In this document: piece after piece, positions 24,882 to 33,003 of the stretch
Layout: every line of letters begins with the position of its first letter
Numbering within the stretch: position 1 is the first letter of the stretch
NCBI GenBank assembly: GCA_048594885.1
Contig: JBMDXB010000166.1
Location: forward strand, 1 to 64,000
DNA from: JBMDXB01 sp048594885
Lineage (GTDB): Bacteria; Acidobacteriota; Vicinamibacteria; Vicinamibacterales; 2-12-FULL-66-21
Direction of reading: 5' to 3'
DNA length: 64,000 bases
Notes under the pieces: generated by a model
The model's input: the letters and a program-made list of their open reading frames with translations, nothing else
Told to the model about the DNA's origin: nothing
Database searches by the model: none
Made by a program: the position numbers and the translations under genes

Positions 24882-26393
24882 TTGCCCTTGGTTTACTACG
24901 ACGTCATCATCATCGGCAGCGGTGCGGGCGGAGGCACGATTGCTCATGCCCTGGCGGATACCCCGGCGGAGATCCTGATCCTCGAGCGCGGCGACTTCGT
25001 CCCGCAGGAGGACGAGAACTGGAGCCCCGAGGCGGTCTGGAAGCAGCTGCGCTATCAGACGCGCGAGCGGTGGATCGACGATCGCGGCCGCGAGTTTCAG
25101 CCGTACACACACTACAGCGTCGGCGGCAACACGAAGTTCTGGGGCAGCGTGCTCTATCGCATGCGGCGCGAGGACTTCGACGCGGTCGAGCACGCCGACG
25201 GCGTGTCGCCCGCGTGGCCGATCCGCTACGAGGACCTCGAGCCGTACTACGATCGCGCCGAGGAGCTCTATCATGTGCACGGCGATCACGCGGCGGATCC
25301 TACCGAACCGCCGCGCCGGCCGTTCCCGTACGAGCCGGTGCCGCACGCGCCGGAGATGGCCGAGATCGTTGGCGGCCTTCGCCGCCTCGGGCTGCATCCC
25401 TCCTCGCTGCCGCTCGGCCTGCTGAATCCCGGGCAGCAGGACGGCTGCATCCTCTGCAACACCTGCAACTCGTTCGCGTGCAAGCTGCACGCGAAGAGCG
25501 AGGCGGACGTCTGCTGCGTGCGGCCGGCGATGAAGCGTCGCAACGTAACGCTGTGGACGAACGCGTGCGCCCGGCGTCTCGTGATGGACGCGTCAGGACG
25601 GCGAGTGCAGGCCGTCGAAGTCGAGCGCAATGGAGAGGTCGTCCAGGTCGGCGCGAAGCTGTTCATCGCCGCCTGCGGCGCCGTGAATTCTGCCGCGCTC
25701 CTGCTTCGCTCCGACAGTGACCGGCATCCGAATGGCCTCGCGAACTCGTCGGGTCTCGTCGGCAGGCGCTACATGGCGCATCTCGCGACGATGATGCAGG
25801 GCTTCCATCCGCTGCGATTGAATTCGACGGTGTTTCAGAAGACCGTGGCAATCAACGACTATTACCTGCGCGGCCCCGACACGCCCTATCCGCTCGGCCA
25901 GATCCAGTCACAGGGACGCACGCACGGCGTGATGGCACAGACGGTCGTGCCGTGGGTGCCAATCGGGGCCTACGACTGGTGGGTGTCCCGCGGCGTCGAC
26001 TGGCTGGCGATGTCGGAAGATCTCCCGGACGAGAACAACCGCGTGCTCGTCGAGCGCGACGGCCGCATTCGCCTCGTGTATCACCCCAACAACTTGAAGC
26101 CGCACCGTCAGCTCGTCAAGGAGATGGTGCGGACGCTGCGCCGGCTTGGGTTCTGGCTCGTGGTGAAGCACTCGCACGGTCGCCGCAACACCACGCACCA
26201 GTGTGGAACGCTCGTCTTCGGCGCCGATCCGCGCCGATCCGTGCTGGATCCGTTCTGCCGGACGCACGACGTCGAGAATCTCTTCGCCGTCGACGCCTCG
26301 TTCTTCCCGTCGTCTGCGGCGGTGAATCCCGGCCTGACGATCGCGGCGCAGGCGCTGCGGGTCGCGGATCACATCAAGGAAACCGAGCTATGA
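24882..26393 (+). CDS. GMC family FAD-dependent oxidoreductase
   Basis: This 503-residue flavoprotein has the N-terminal FAD motif YYDVIIIGSGAGGGTIAHAL and the following LERGDF. SVGGNTKFWGSVLYRMR matches the GMC N-terminal signature, and the C terminus reads VDASFFPSSAAVNPGLTIAAQALRVADHI, the GMC FAD-closing segment. HQCGTLVFG near residue 440 resembles the active-site His region. A cysteine-rich stretch, CILCNTCNSFACKLHA (about 188-203), might bind a cofactor or metal. The start is TTG at 24882 (or TTG 24888); there is no ATG. Its stop overlaps the VOC gene ATG. Confidence 0.92.
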   Translation: MPLVYYDVIIIGSGAGGGTIAHALADTPAEILILERGDFVPQEDENWSPEAVWKQLRYQTRERWIDDRGREFQPYTHYSVGGNTKFWGSVLYRMRREDFDAVEHADGVSPAWPIRYEDLEPYYDRAEELYHVHGDHAADPTEPPRRPFPYEPVPHAPEMAEIVGGLRRLGLHPSSLPLGLLNPGQQDGCILCNTCNSFACKLHAKSEADVCCVRPAMKRRNVTLWTNACARRLVMDASGRRVQAVEVERNGEVVQVGAKLFIAACGAVNSAALLLRSDSDRHPNGLANSSGLVGRRYMAHLATMMQGFHPLRLNSTVFQKTVAINDYYLRGPDTPYPLGQIQSQGRTHGVMAQTVVPWVPIGAYDWWVSRGVDWLAMSEDLPDENNRVLVERDGRIRLVYHPNNLKPHRQLVKEMVRTLRRLGFWLVVKHSHGRRNTTHQCGTLVFGADPRRSVLDPFCRTHDVENLFAVDASFFPSSAAVNPGLTIAAQALRVADHIKETEL

Positions 26394-27004
26394 GAGCACG
26401 ATCGTTCAGCCACGCGGGCATCACCGTTTCCAATTTCAACAAGGCGGTGAAGTTCTACTGGGAGGTGTTCGGCTGTCCGCTGGTCGGCGTCGCCGACACG
26501 CCGCCCGAGCGCGTCCGCAGTTTCTTCGGCGTGGGCAACAGCGGTGCTGGAGCAGGGCCGGGCAAGCCCGGCCCCTACGACCCCGGGGAACCCGATTCCG
26601 TAGAACCCGCTTCCGTAGGGGCCGGGTTTGCCCGGCCCGACCCGGGACCGGCGTGCAAGATCGGCTGGATCCGCGTCCCCGGCGGCGCGGTGCTCGAGAT
26701 CTTCGAGTTCACGCCTCAGCAGCCGCCGATCGCGATCCCGTGGAACCGCGTCGGTCTGACCCACATTTCGTTCAACGTCCGCAACCTGCAGAAGTGGTAC
26801 GACGACCTGCAGCGCAAGGGCGTCGAGTGCGTCAGCAGGCCGGAGCAGTCGCCGCGCGGCCACTGGTTCTTCTTTGCGAAGGACATGGACGGCAACCTGA
26901 TCGAGCTGATGGATCTCGGCTACATGTACTACGTGCTCGGCTGGCTGGGTCCGCTCGGCGGCTGGATCTTCCGCCGCGGCATGTATCGCCGCTACTACGA
27001 ATAG
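26390..27004 (+). CDS. VOC (glyoxalase/dioxygenase) superfamily protein with palindromic insertion
   Basis: This 204-residue protein belongs to the vicinal oxygen chelate fold: SHAGITVSNFNKAVKFYWEVFG (N-terminal metal His), later VGLTHISFNVRNLQKWYDDLQ, and DMDGNLIELMD with the C-terminal metal Glu. A Gly/Pro-rich stretch of about 30 residues (GAGAGPGKPGPYDPGEPD...) interrupts the N-terminal module and is encoded by a dispersed inverted repeat. The ATGA overlap couples it to the GMC gene. It probably acts on the product of the preceding oxidoreductases. Confidence 0.87.
   Translation: MRARSFSHAGITVSNFNKAVKFYWEVFGCPLVGVADTPPERVRSFFGVGNSGAGAGPGKPGPYDPGEPDSVEPASVGAGFARPDPGPACKIGWIRVPGGAVLEIFEFTPQQPPIAIPWNRVGLTHISFNVRNLQKWYDDLQRKGVECVSRPEQSPRGHWFFFAKDMDGNLIELMDLGYMYYVLGWLGPLGGWIFRRGMYRRYYE
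26555..26638. repeat. GGGCCGGGCAAGCCCGGCCC palindrome inside VOC gene
   Basis: Arms at 26555-26579 and 26614-26638 are complementary with one mismatch in 25, and each arm is itself a small hairpin. The unit resembles GTAGGGGC-type elements at 50.6 and 57.0 kb. It is inserted in frame in the VOC coding region. Confidence 0.85.
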
Positions 27005-27672
27005 GACTCCGCGTCGAGGCGCGCCAGCACGGCCGCGACAACGGCGTCGCACCGTGCCTGGCCGAAGGTGAAGGCGCTGGCCGTCGCGGCGCCGTCGCGG
27101 TCCAGCAGATCGGTCTGCAGCGCGTGCCGCGCGCGCGAGAAGCGCGTCTTGACCACGTCCTCGCTGACGCCGAGGATCTCCGCCGTTTCGGCTGTGCTGA
27201 GCCCCTCTACCTGGCGCAGCATGAACACCTCGCGGTAGCCGTTGCCCAGGCTGTCGATCGCGGACTCGATCAGCGCGCCGAGCTCGCGGCCGAAGGCCTG
27301 GCGTTCGGGATCGGGCGATGCAGTGATCGGCATGAACGTCTCCAGCAACCCGTCGTCGACCGGCTCGTAGCGGCCGCGGCGGCGCACACGCGCGAGCGCC
27401 TCGTAGACGGCAATCTTCGTGAGCCAGGTCGAGAACTTCGCGCGGCCGTCGAACTGCGCCAGATGCGTGTAGGCGTTGACGTAGGCCTCCTGCATCACGT
27501 CCTCGGCCTCACGATCGTCCCGTACGATGGCGCGGGCCGCGCGATACACCTTCTCGTTGTGGCGGCGCATCAGCACCTCGAACAGCGGGCGCTCGCCGTC
27601 GAGGATCCGGGCAACGATCTCCTCGTCCGGCAGCGCGGTCGAGGGCAAGCTCAGCGCGGCATCCGCAGGCAT
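26995..27672 (-). CDS. ECF-type RNA polymerase sigma factor
   Basis: This 225-residue sigma-70 family protein has region 2 at about residues 30-105 (FEVLMRRHNEKVYRAARAIVRDDREAEDVMQEAYVNAY, then FSTWLTKIAVYEAL). Region 4 is at about 135-195 (YREVFMLRQVEGLSTAETAEILGVSEDVVKTRFSRARHAL). A C-terminal tail of about 30 residues with a single Cys follows. ATG at 27672 is chosen because AAGGAG lies 6 bases upstream. It is divergent from a DoxX gene across a perfect palindrome, consistent with autoregulation. No anti-sigma gene is adjacent. Confidence 0.93.
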   Translation of the reverse strand: MPADAALSLPSTALPDEEIVARILDGERPLFEVLMRRHNEKVYRAARAIVRDDREAEDVMQEAYVNAYTHLAQFDGRAKFSTWLTKIAVYEALARVRRRGRYEPVDDGLLETFMPITASPDPERQAFGRELGALIESAIDSLGNGYREVFMLRQVEGLSTAETAEILGVSEDVVKTRFSRARHALQTDLLDRDGAATASAFTFGQARCDAVVAAVLARLDAESYS

Positions 27673-27709
27673 TCGTGGCTCCTTCTCCATACAGAGTAAC
27701 GGTCGGGCA

Positions 27710-27740
27710 AAAGGTGACAAGGGCGCCGGCTGTCACCTTT
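27710..27740. promoter_or_regulatory. Divergent ECF promoter palindrome
   Basis: AAAGGTGACA (27710-27719) and TGTCACCTTT (27731-27740) are perfect inverted arms 11 bases apart between the sigma factor and DoxX genes. Each arm, read outward, could be a TGTCACCTTT-type -35 element, giving divergent promoters probably used by the encoded sigma factor. The -10 parts are not certain. Confidence 0.6.
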
Positions 27741-27781
27741 CGGGCCGCGCCGACTCTATCCCAGTGGAGGCACGAAACATC

Positions 27782-28192
27782 ATGCAGAACCGACTCACCG
27801 TTCCCTTCCGTGCGTTGCACCTGGCGTTCGGGCTGACCGCCACGCTGGCCGGCCTCGACAAGTTCTTCAACATCCTCGCCGACTGGGGCAGCTACGTCAG
27901 CCCGCTCGCGGCGGCCGCGCTGCCGATCCCCGTGCCGGGGTTCATGGCGGTCGTCGGTGTCATCGAAATCGCCGTCGGCGCGACGATTCTCGTCTTCGCG
28001 CCGCGGATCGGCGCCTATGTCGCCAGCGCGTGGCTGCTGCTCGTCGCCGTCAATCTCGCCCTCGGCGGGCACTTCGACGTCGCCGTGCGGGACGTCGTCA
28101 TGTCGATCGCGGCATTCGCGCTCGCGCGCGAGCTGGAAAGTGCGGCCTACGCTCCGCTGACGTCCCGGACTACTCAGCCTTCCGTCGCGTAA
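27782..28192 (+). CDS. DoxX family membrane protein
   Basis: This 136-residue protein with four predicted transmembrane helices matches the DoxX family: RALHLAFGLTATLAGLDKFFNILADW, GFMAVVGVIEIAVGATILV, IGAYVASAWLLLVAVNLAL and DVVMSIAAFALARELE. The ATG is preceded by GTGGAGGC. DoxX proteins are linked to redox or thiol stress. Divergence from an ECF sigma factor with a shared palindrome suggests it is a target of that factor. Its end overlaps the convergent phosphoesterase gene by 23 bases. Confidence 0.9.
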   Translation: MQNRLTVPFRALHLAFGLTATLAGLDKFFNILADWGSYVSPLAAAALPIPVPGFMAVVGVIEIAVGATILVFAPRIGAYVASAWLLLVAVNLALGGHFDVAVRDVVMSIAAFALARELESAAYAPLTSRTTQPSVA

Positions 28193-29084
28193 TCACGCCG
28201 GAGTCGACGATGCGTCCCGTTCTGGAGATCGCGTTGAAGAACATCTCGTCGCCGTCGATTTCCGCCGCCATGAAGGCGAGATCGGTGTCAAAGCCGCGGG
28301 CGGTGAGCGTCGATCGCTTGTCGATGTTTCCGCGGCGCAGCTTCCCGCCGGATCCGACGACGAAATACACGATCCCTTTTTGCGGCTTGATGCGCTCGTA
28401 AAAGTGATCGTGACCCGTGAGGACGACGCTGACGTTGTACTTCGTCAGCAGTGGCTCGAACTCCTTGCGAATGACGTCTTGCGATCCGTGACGTTCGCCG
28501 GATGAGTAGGGCGGATGGTGGAAGTACGCAATCTTCCACGCCTCGTTCGACCCTTGCAGCGCTTCCTCGAACCACTTGGTCTGTTCCGGCTTCGGGTAGG
28601 TGGTGTCGAGCGCGAAAAAGCGCACGTCCTGCTTCGGCGCCTTGAAGGCGTAATAGCTCTCGCCGTTCATATTGAACGGCTCGTAGAGCGTCTGTATCCG
28701 GGTGTCATGGTTTCCGAGCGACGCGTAGAACTTGACGCCGGCGTCGAGCAGCGGCTTGTAGGGAATCTCGAATTTTTCCCGAAAGTCGCGCTCGCGCTCG
28801 CCGCCGTACAGGTTGTCGCCCACCAGCGTCACCAACTCGAAGGGGAAACCGGCGTGCACTTTCGCCATCTGCGCGGCAAGCTGTTTTTGCGGATTGTCGC
28901 CGGTGCCGAAATCGCCCAGCACGGCAAACTTCAGCGAGTCGCGGCGGTTCGGAAGCGGAACGTCCGGTGTGACGGGCGACGCCGCGCGAACGGCAACCGG
29001 CCCGGCGGTGGGGCCCGAGCGAGCACAACCAGACAGCAAGACCAGGCAGAGAATTCCGATGGTTCTGAAGCGGCGGTAGTCCAT
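28170..29084 (-). CDS. Calcineurin-like metallophosphoesterase lipoprotein
   Basis: This 304-residue protein has a lipobox (LVLLSGC at residues 14-20). Its phosphoesterase motifs occur in order: GDFGTGD, GDNLYGG, GNHD, and GHDH, which together bind a dimetal centre. Spacing is like purple acid phosphatase/tartrate-resistant enzymes, without the plant-type N-terminal domain. It is likely anchored in the periplasm or outer membrane and hydrolyses phosphomonoesters. Convergent with doxX; a separate promoter is expected. Confidence 0.92.
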   Translation of the reverse strand: MDYRRFRTIGILCLVLLSGCARSGPTAGPVAVRAASPVTPDVPLPNRRDSLKFAVLGDFGTGDNPQKQLAAQMAKVHAGFPFELVTLVGDNLYGGERERDFREKFEIPYKPLLDAGVKFYASLGNHDTRIQTLYEPFNMNGESYYAFKAPKQDVRFFALDTTYPKPEQTKWFEEALQGSNEAWKIAYFHHPPYSSGERHGSQDVIRKEFEPLLTKYNVSVVLTGHDHFYERIKPQKGIVYFVVGSGGKLRRGNIDKRSTLTARGFDTDLAFMAAEIDGDEMFFNAISRTGRIVDSGVITRRKAE

Positions 29085-29101
29085 GGCGCGTGAAAAGGAT
29101 C

Positions 29102-29656
29102 TCAGTCCGGAAGCGCGTTCTCGATGAAGTCGACGACGACGTGAGCGTGGAAGTCGAGAAGGATGAGTCGCTCGCCAATGACGCGATACTCGAGTTCTTC
29201 GGGCAGCTTCGGCAGCGCGGCCAGCACCTGCGGCGGCATCATCGAGTGAGGCGCACCGTCCGGATAGCGTCCGTTTACCTGGAGGTTGATGCGGCCGGCC
29301 CCCTCCTCTTGCATCGCCGATTTCAGCGTGGCGCCTTCCGGGCCGGACAGCACGCGCGCGAGATAGCGTCGAATCAACGCGCGGGCAGCCGGCGGAAAGA
29401 TGTCGCCGCGCTTCGCGTCGGGCCGCGCCTTCTGCAGCAGCGCCGCCATCGCCCGCCGGTGCTTCTCGATCTGGTCGGCCGTCGCGTCTTTGGGAAGCGG
29501 AGGCAGCGTTGCTTCGAGCTTCTGGTGCAGCGCCGCGTAGTCGGCGATGCGCTTCTGCAAGGCGGCCTGGATGGCGGCATCCTCATTGACCGGCTGTGAC
29601 GGTGCAGCGAAGACGCCACCGAGAGCGATGAACGCGATCGCAAGGAGTGCGGCCAT
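29102..29656 (-). CDS. Exported protein of unknown function
   Basis: This 184-residue protein has an N-terminal signal peptide (ALLAIAFIALGGVFAAP). The mature part is mostly helical with EATLPPLPKDATADQIEKHRRAMAALLQKARPDAKRGDIF, then AARALIRRYLARVL, and ends with VIGERLILLDFHAHVVVDFIENALPD. I recognise no named family, but the pattern recurs in Acidobacteriota as small secreted proteins. ATG 29656 has GGGAG 7 bases upstream; ATG 29668 is an alternative and overlaps the yajQ stop. Confidence 0.7.
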   Translation of the reverse strand: MAALLAIAFIALGGVFAAPSQPVNEDAAIQAALQKRIADYAALHQKLEATLPPLPKDATADQIEKHRRAMAALLQKARPDAKRGDIFPPAARALIRRYLARVLSGPEGATLKSAMQEEGAGRINLQVNGRYPDGAPHSMMPPQVLAALPKLPEELEYRVIGERLILLDFHAHVVVDFIENALPD

Positions 29657-29667
29657 ATCTGCTCCCA

Positions 29668-30171
29668 TCACCCGCGATAGTTGCCGAACTGCAGCGCGAT
29701 GCCGAAATCGTGCTCGCGCAGGGCCCGCATCGCCTCCTGCAGCTCGTCCTTGGACGGCGATGATACGCGAATCTGATCCGCCTGCACAGCGGCCTGCACC
29801 TTCTTCAACTTCTTTTCCTTCAGGAACTTGACGATTTCGCGTGCCGCCTCGGTGGGGATGCCCTGCTGCAGCGTGACCACTCGGCGGACGGTATCGTTCG
29901 CCGCGCGCTCGATCGGCCCTGGCGTGAGGTTCTTGACCGGCACGCCGCGCCGCACCATGCGCCCCTGCAGGATCTCCCACACCGCGTTCATCTTGTAGTC
30001 GTCGTCGGCGGTCAACGTCAGCGTGTTCTCGCCGCGATCCAGGTCGATCGCGGCGCGCGAGCCTTTGAAGTCGTAGCGCTGCGCGATCTCTTTGCGTGCC
30101 TGGTTGACGGCGTTGTCGACCTCCTGCAGGTCGACGGTCGAGGTGATATCGAATGATGCAAGGGCAGCCAT
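29668..30171 (-). CDS. yajQ: YajQ family nucleotide-binding protein
   Basis: This 167-residue protein covers the full YajQ/DUF520 length with FDITSTVDLQEVDNAVNQARKEIAQRYDFKG at the N terminus, FLKEKKLKKVQAAVQADQIRVSS in the middle and ALREHDFGIALQFGNYRG at the end. The fold has two ferredoxin-like modules; members bind cyclic di-GMP or nucleic acids. It is only 3 bases downstream of the radical SAM gene stop, so the two are likely in one transcript. Confidence 0.95.
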   Translation of the reverse strand: MAALASFDITSTVDLQEVDNAVNQARKEIAQRYDFKGSRAAIDLDRGENTLTLTADDDYKMNAVWEILQGRMVRRGVPVKNLTPGPIERAANDTVRRVVTLQQGIPTEAAREIVKFLKEKKLKKVQAAVQADQIRVSSPSKDELQEAMRALREHDFGIALQFGNYRG

Positions 30172-30174
30172 AAA

Positions 30175-31170
30175 TCAGCCACGGGCCGCGGCGCGGCCGT
30201 TGAACCGCTCCCGCACCGCGCGCACCTGGTCCCCCATACGAAATGAACCTTTGAAGAGCGTCTCCACTTGAACGCCGCCGGGCAGCCGGTGCCGGCCGAG
30301 CGCGCCGAGTCCGGCCGACGCGATGCAGCCGCAGTTGGAGCAATCCGGATTGCCGCCGAACTGGCACGGCGTGATCCGCCGCTCGAAATCCGCCGACACG
30401 CACGTTGTCGTTCTCGCGAAAATGCAGTCGTCGGGACTGCGCGGCGGGTCGGCGTACACCTCGATCATCCCCTTCGGCATGCGCAGCTTCGGATACGCCG
30501 TGCGAAGGTTCATGAGCGCCGCGACCACCCGCTCGCGATCCTCGGGTCGCAGCCGCTCGTCCGATTCCTCGCCGATCTGCGGCGTGTACAGGCTCACCCA
30601 GATCCGCTCGGTGTCCGGGTTCTCCGACCAGAAACGAACGAAGTCCTCGATGTAGCCGTCGCGCTGCACCTGCTGCCGCGTGACCGTGCAGTGGACGGTG
30701 ATCTGGTGTCCCTTGATGTGTTTGAGGATGCGATCGTAGGTCGCCGGCGTGCGACGCTCGTCGTGCTCCGGCTGAAGGCCGTCGATCGAGACGACGATCT
30801 GCAGCCGCCGGAGCGGCGCCCACTCGAGCGGAATCGGCCGAACGGCGCTCGTCACGAGCTGTGTGAAGATGCCACGGCCGGCGAGCTGCGGCAGGATCTG
30901 TCCGAGCTCGCGATACCGGACGAGCGGCTCGCCCCCGATGATCGAGACGTGCAGCGGATGATGCTCGGCGATGAGCTGCATGAAGCGCTCGACGAGCTCG
31001 TCGCCCTTGTAGTCACTGACCTGCCGGAGGGTAACGCCGCCGCCGAGATGGTCGTCGAGGTAAGCGTAGCAGCCCGGACACCGAAGGGGGCATTCGCGGG
31101 TGATTTCGACGGACAACGCTGGCCGGTAACCACGCAGAATTCGCCCCCACGCCGTGAAGACCCAGCCCAT
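30175..31170 (-). CDS. Radical SAM protein with C-terminal cysteine cluster
   Basis: This protein of about 331 residues has the radical SAM CxxxCxxC motif in RECPLRCPGCYAY near residue 31. SIIGGEPLVRYREL follows in strand 2, and DGLQPEHDERRTPATY carries the conserved turn. The C-terminal part has seven cysteines (CIFARTTTC, TPCQFGGNPDCSNCGC), suggesting a SPASM/twitch-like auxiliary iron-sulfur cluster. ATG at 31170 is preferred, with GAGG 6 bases upstream; ATG 31176 is two codons earlier. Substrate unknown; peptide or small-molecule modification is possible. Confidence 0.87.
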   Translation of the reverse strand: MGWVFTAWGRILRGYRPALSVEITRECPLRCPGCYAYLDDHLGGGVTLRQVSDYKGDELVERFMQLIAEHHPLHVSIIGGEPLVRYRELGQILPQLAGRGIFTQLVTSAVRPIPLEWAPLRRLQIVVSIDGLQPEHDERRTPATYDRILKHIKGHQITVHCTVTRQQVQRDGYIEDFVRFWSENPDTERIWVSLYTPQIGEESDERLRPEDRERVVAALMNLRTAYPKLRMPKGMIEVYADPPRSPDDCIFARTTTCVSADFERRITPCQFGGNPDCSNCGCIASAGLGALGRHRLPGGVQVETLFKGSFRMGDQVRAVRERFNGRAAARG

Positions 31171-31316
31171 CTCCATCCTCGCGACTATATCAGAGGGTGC
31201 CGCGGCGATTCGACCGGGGACGCTACGGCAGAGTCTGTAAGAGGCTGTCCGATATCGGTTTAGCGATACGGTCGGGCTTGCGGTCCAGGTCAGGGCATGG
31301 TCCAATGAGGTGTCCA

Positions 31317-31922
31317 ATGGCAGTGCAGAACCTCTCGACCGGCCAGCCGAGACAGCTCGGGCGCAGGGCATTCCTCGGTTTCGGGGCGGCCGCCGCTGCC
31401 GCTGCGCTGGTGCCCGCCCGTCTGGAAGCGGCGAAGGCGCCGGCGATCCGCACGAGCGCCCGCAAGGCCCCGGTGCGCACGCTTTCGTTCCTGCACACGC
31501 ACACGGGAGAGCGGCTGAAGATCGACTACTGCGAGGGCGGCAAGTACCAGCCGCAGGCGCTGCAGGAGATCAATCGGCTGCTGCGGGACTTTCGCGTCAA
31601 CGAGGTCAAGCCGATCGATCCGAAGCTGCTGGATCTGCTGCACGAGCTCGGAGGCACGCTGGAGAACGACCAGGCGTATCACGTGATCTCCGGATACCGC
31701 TCGGCGAAGACGAACGCGATGTTGCAGGCGCGCGGTGGAAAGCACTCGGGCGTTGCCTCCGGCAGCCTGCACCAGGTGGGGAAGGCGATTGACATCCGTC
31801 TGCCCGGCGTCAAGCTCGGCGATCTGCACCGCGCCGCTCGTTCGCTGCGGCTCGGCGGCGTGGGCTACTACCCATCGTCGAACTTCGTGCACGTCGACAC
31901 CGGGCGCGTCCGGTACTGGTAA
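31317..31922 (+). CDS. YcbK-like (DUF882, M15-type) murein peptidase
   Basis: This 201-residue protein has a twin-arginine signal (LGRRAFLGFGAAAAAAALV). The catalytic domain of the DUF882/peptidase M15 type contains YHVISGYRSAKTNAML, then SLHQVGKAIDIRLPG (zinc His and Asp) and SSNFVHVDTGRVRYW (second His). It is likely a zinc D,D- or D,L-endopeptidase acting on peptidoglycan in the periplasm. ATG 31317 is supported by GAGGTG; ATG 31305 is an in-frame alternative. Confidence 0.9.
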   Translation: MAVQNLSTGQPRQLGRRAFLGFGAAAAAAALVPARLEAAKAPAIRTSARKAPVRTLSFLHTHTGERLKIDYCEGGKYQPQALQEINRLLRDFRVNEVKPIDPKLLDLLHELGGTLENDQAYHVISGYRSAKTNAMLQARGGKHSGVASGSLHQVGKAIDIRLPGVKLGDLHRAARSLRLGGVGYYPSSNFVHVDTGRVRYW

Positions 31923-31950
31923 GCGCTCGCTCGTTCTACAATCGGTGCCG

Positions 31951-32343
31951 ATGATCGAGAAGCGGCGCTCGAGGATCCATGGCTGGGGCGTGTTCGCGAC
32001 CCAGCCCATTCCCAAGAACACACGAATCGTCGATTACGCGGGCGAGAAGATCAGCAACAAGGAGAGCCTGCGGCGCGAGGTGCGGTACCTGAAGAGGGGA
32101 CACATCTGGTGCTTCAAGCTCAATCGCCTCTACGTGCGTGACGCGGCGGTCGGCGGCAACGTCGCACGCTACATCAACCACTCCTGCAAGCCGAACTGCT
32201 ACACGCAGGTGATCGGTGACACGATCTGGATTCGGGCCGCGAAGAACATCCGCAAGGGCGAGGAGCTCACCTACGACTACGCGACCGACGGCGCCAAGCT
32301 GCTGACGTGCCGCTGCCGGCCCAACTGCAGGACGAGGCTGTAG
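31951..32343 (+). CDS. SET-domain protein lysine methyltransferase
   Basis: This 130-residue compact SET domain contains IHGWGVFATQPIPKNTRIVDYAGEKIS (SAM-binding N-SET), GNVARYINHSCKPNC (NHSC motif), GEELTYDYAT, and a post-SET CRCRPNC zinc cluster. These are the features of histone-lysine methyltransferases, here standing alone in a bacterium. Target protein unknown. It follows the peptidase gene by 28 bases, and its stop overlaps the GTG of the esterase gene by one base. Confidence 0.93.
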   Translation: MIEKRRSRIHGWGVFATQPIPKNTRIVDYAGEKISNKESLRREVRYLKRGHIWCFKLNRLYVRDAAVGGNVARYINHSCKPNCYTQVIGDTIWIRAAKNIRKGEELTYDYATDGAKLLTCRCRPNCRTRL

Positions 32344-32993
32344 TGCACGTGCTGTATCTGCACGGCTTCGCCTCCTCGGCGCAGTCGTCGAAAGCGGCGT
32401 TCTTCGCGTCGAAGCTGCGCGAGCACGGCATCGAGCTGCACACGCCGGATTTCAACGAGCCGGATTTCTCGACGCTGACAATCACTCGGATGATCGACCA
32501 GGTGCGCGCCATCGTCGACGCTCTGCCTGCCGGCCGCGTGGCGCTGATGGGATCGAGCCTTGGCGCATTCGTTGCCGTCCAATCGGCGTTGAAGCAACCC
32601 GATCGCATCGATCGGCTCGTGCTGCTCGCGCCGGCGCTCGATTTTGGCGGCAATCGCATCCGCGATCTCGGCGATCGCGGCCTCGAAGAGTGGAAGCAGA
32701 TCAACGCGCTGAACGTGTTCCACTACGCGTACGGCCGCGTGATGCCCGTGCACTACGGCCTCTATACCGATGCGTGTGGCTATGACTGCCTGAGCGCCAA
32801 CCTTCGCCTGCCGATCCAGGTATTCCAGGGCCGGCGCGACACCGCGGTCAATCCGGAGATGGTGGAGCAGTGGGCCGGCACGCGGCCGAACGTCGAGCTG
32901 CACATGCTCGACGACGACCACCAGTTGCTCGCCAGCCTCGACTACATCTGGCGCGAAGCGAGCAGGTTTCTCGGGCTCACTCGCGAGGTGTAG
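32343..32993 (+). CDS. YqiA-like alpha/beta-hydrolase
   Basis: This 216-residue alpha/beta-hydrolase of the YqiA/UPF0227 type has LYLHGFASSAQSSKAAFFASKL with the oxyanion HGF. The nucleophile elbow is GSSLGAF, QGRRDTAVNP carries the acid, and DDDHQLL the catalytic His. The start GTG overlaps the SET gene stop (TAGTG), implying coupling. Likely an intracellular esterase of unknown substrate. Confidence 0.9.
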   Translation: MHVLYLHGFASSAQSSKAAFFASKLREHGIELHTPDFNEPDFSTLTITRMIDQVRAIVDALPAGRVALMGSSLGAFVAVQSALKQPDRIDRLVLLAPALDFGGNRIRDLGDRGLEEWKQINALNVFHYAYGRVMPVHYGLYTDACGYDCLSANLRLPIQVFQGRRDTAVNPEMVEQWAGTRPNVELHMLDDDHQLLASLDYIWREASRFLGLTREV

Positions 32994-33003
32994 CGTCTTC
33001 AAC

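Noticed and set aside
25952..26389. N-terminal extension of the VOC frame into the GMC gene
   Set aside because: The extension is a shadow of the GMC oxidoreductase; the ATG at 26390 in an ATGA overlap gives the proper VOC N terminus.
29102..30823. 573-codon leftward frame covering yajQ and part of the radical SAM gene
   Set aside because: Only its last 184 codons, with a signal peptide and ribosome site, look like a gene. The rest is out of frame to yajQ and the radical SAM gene.
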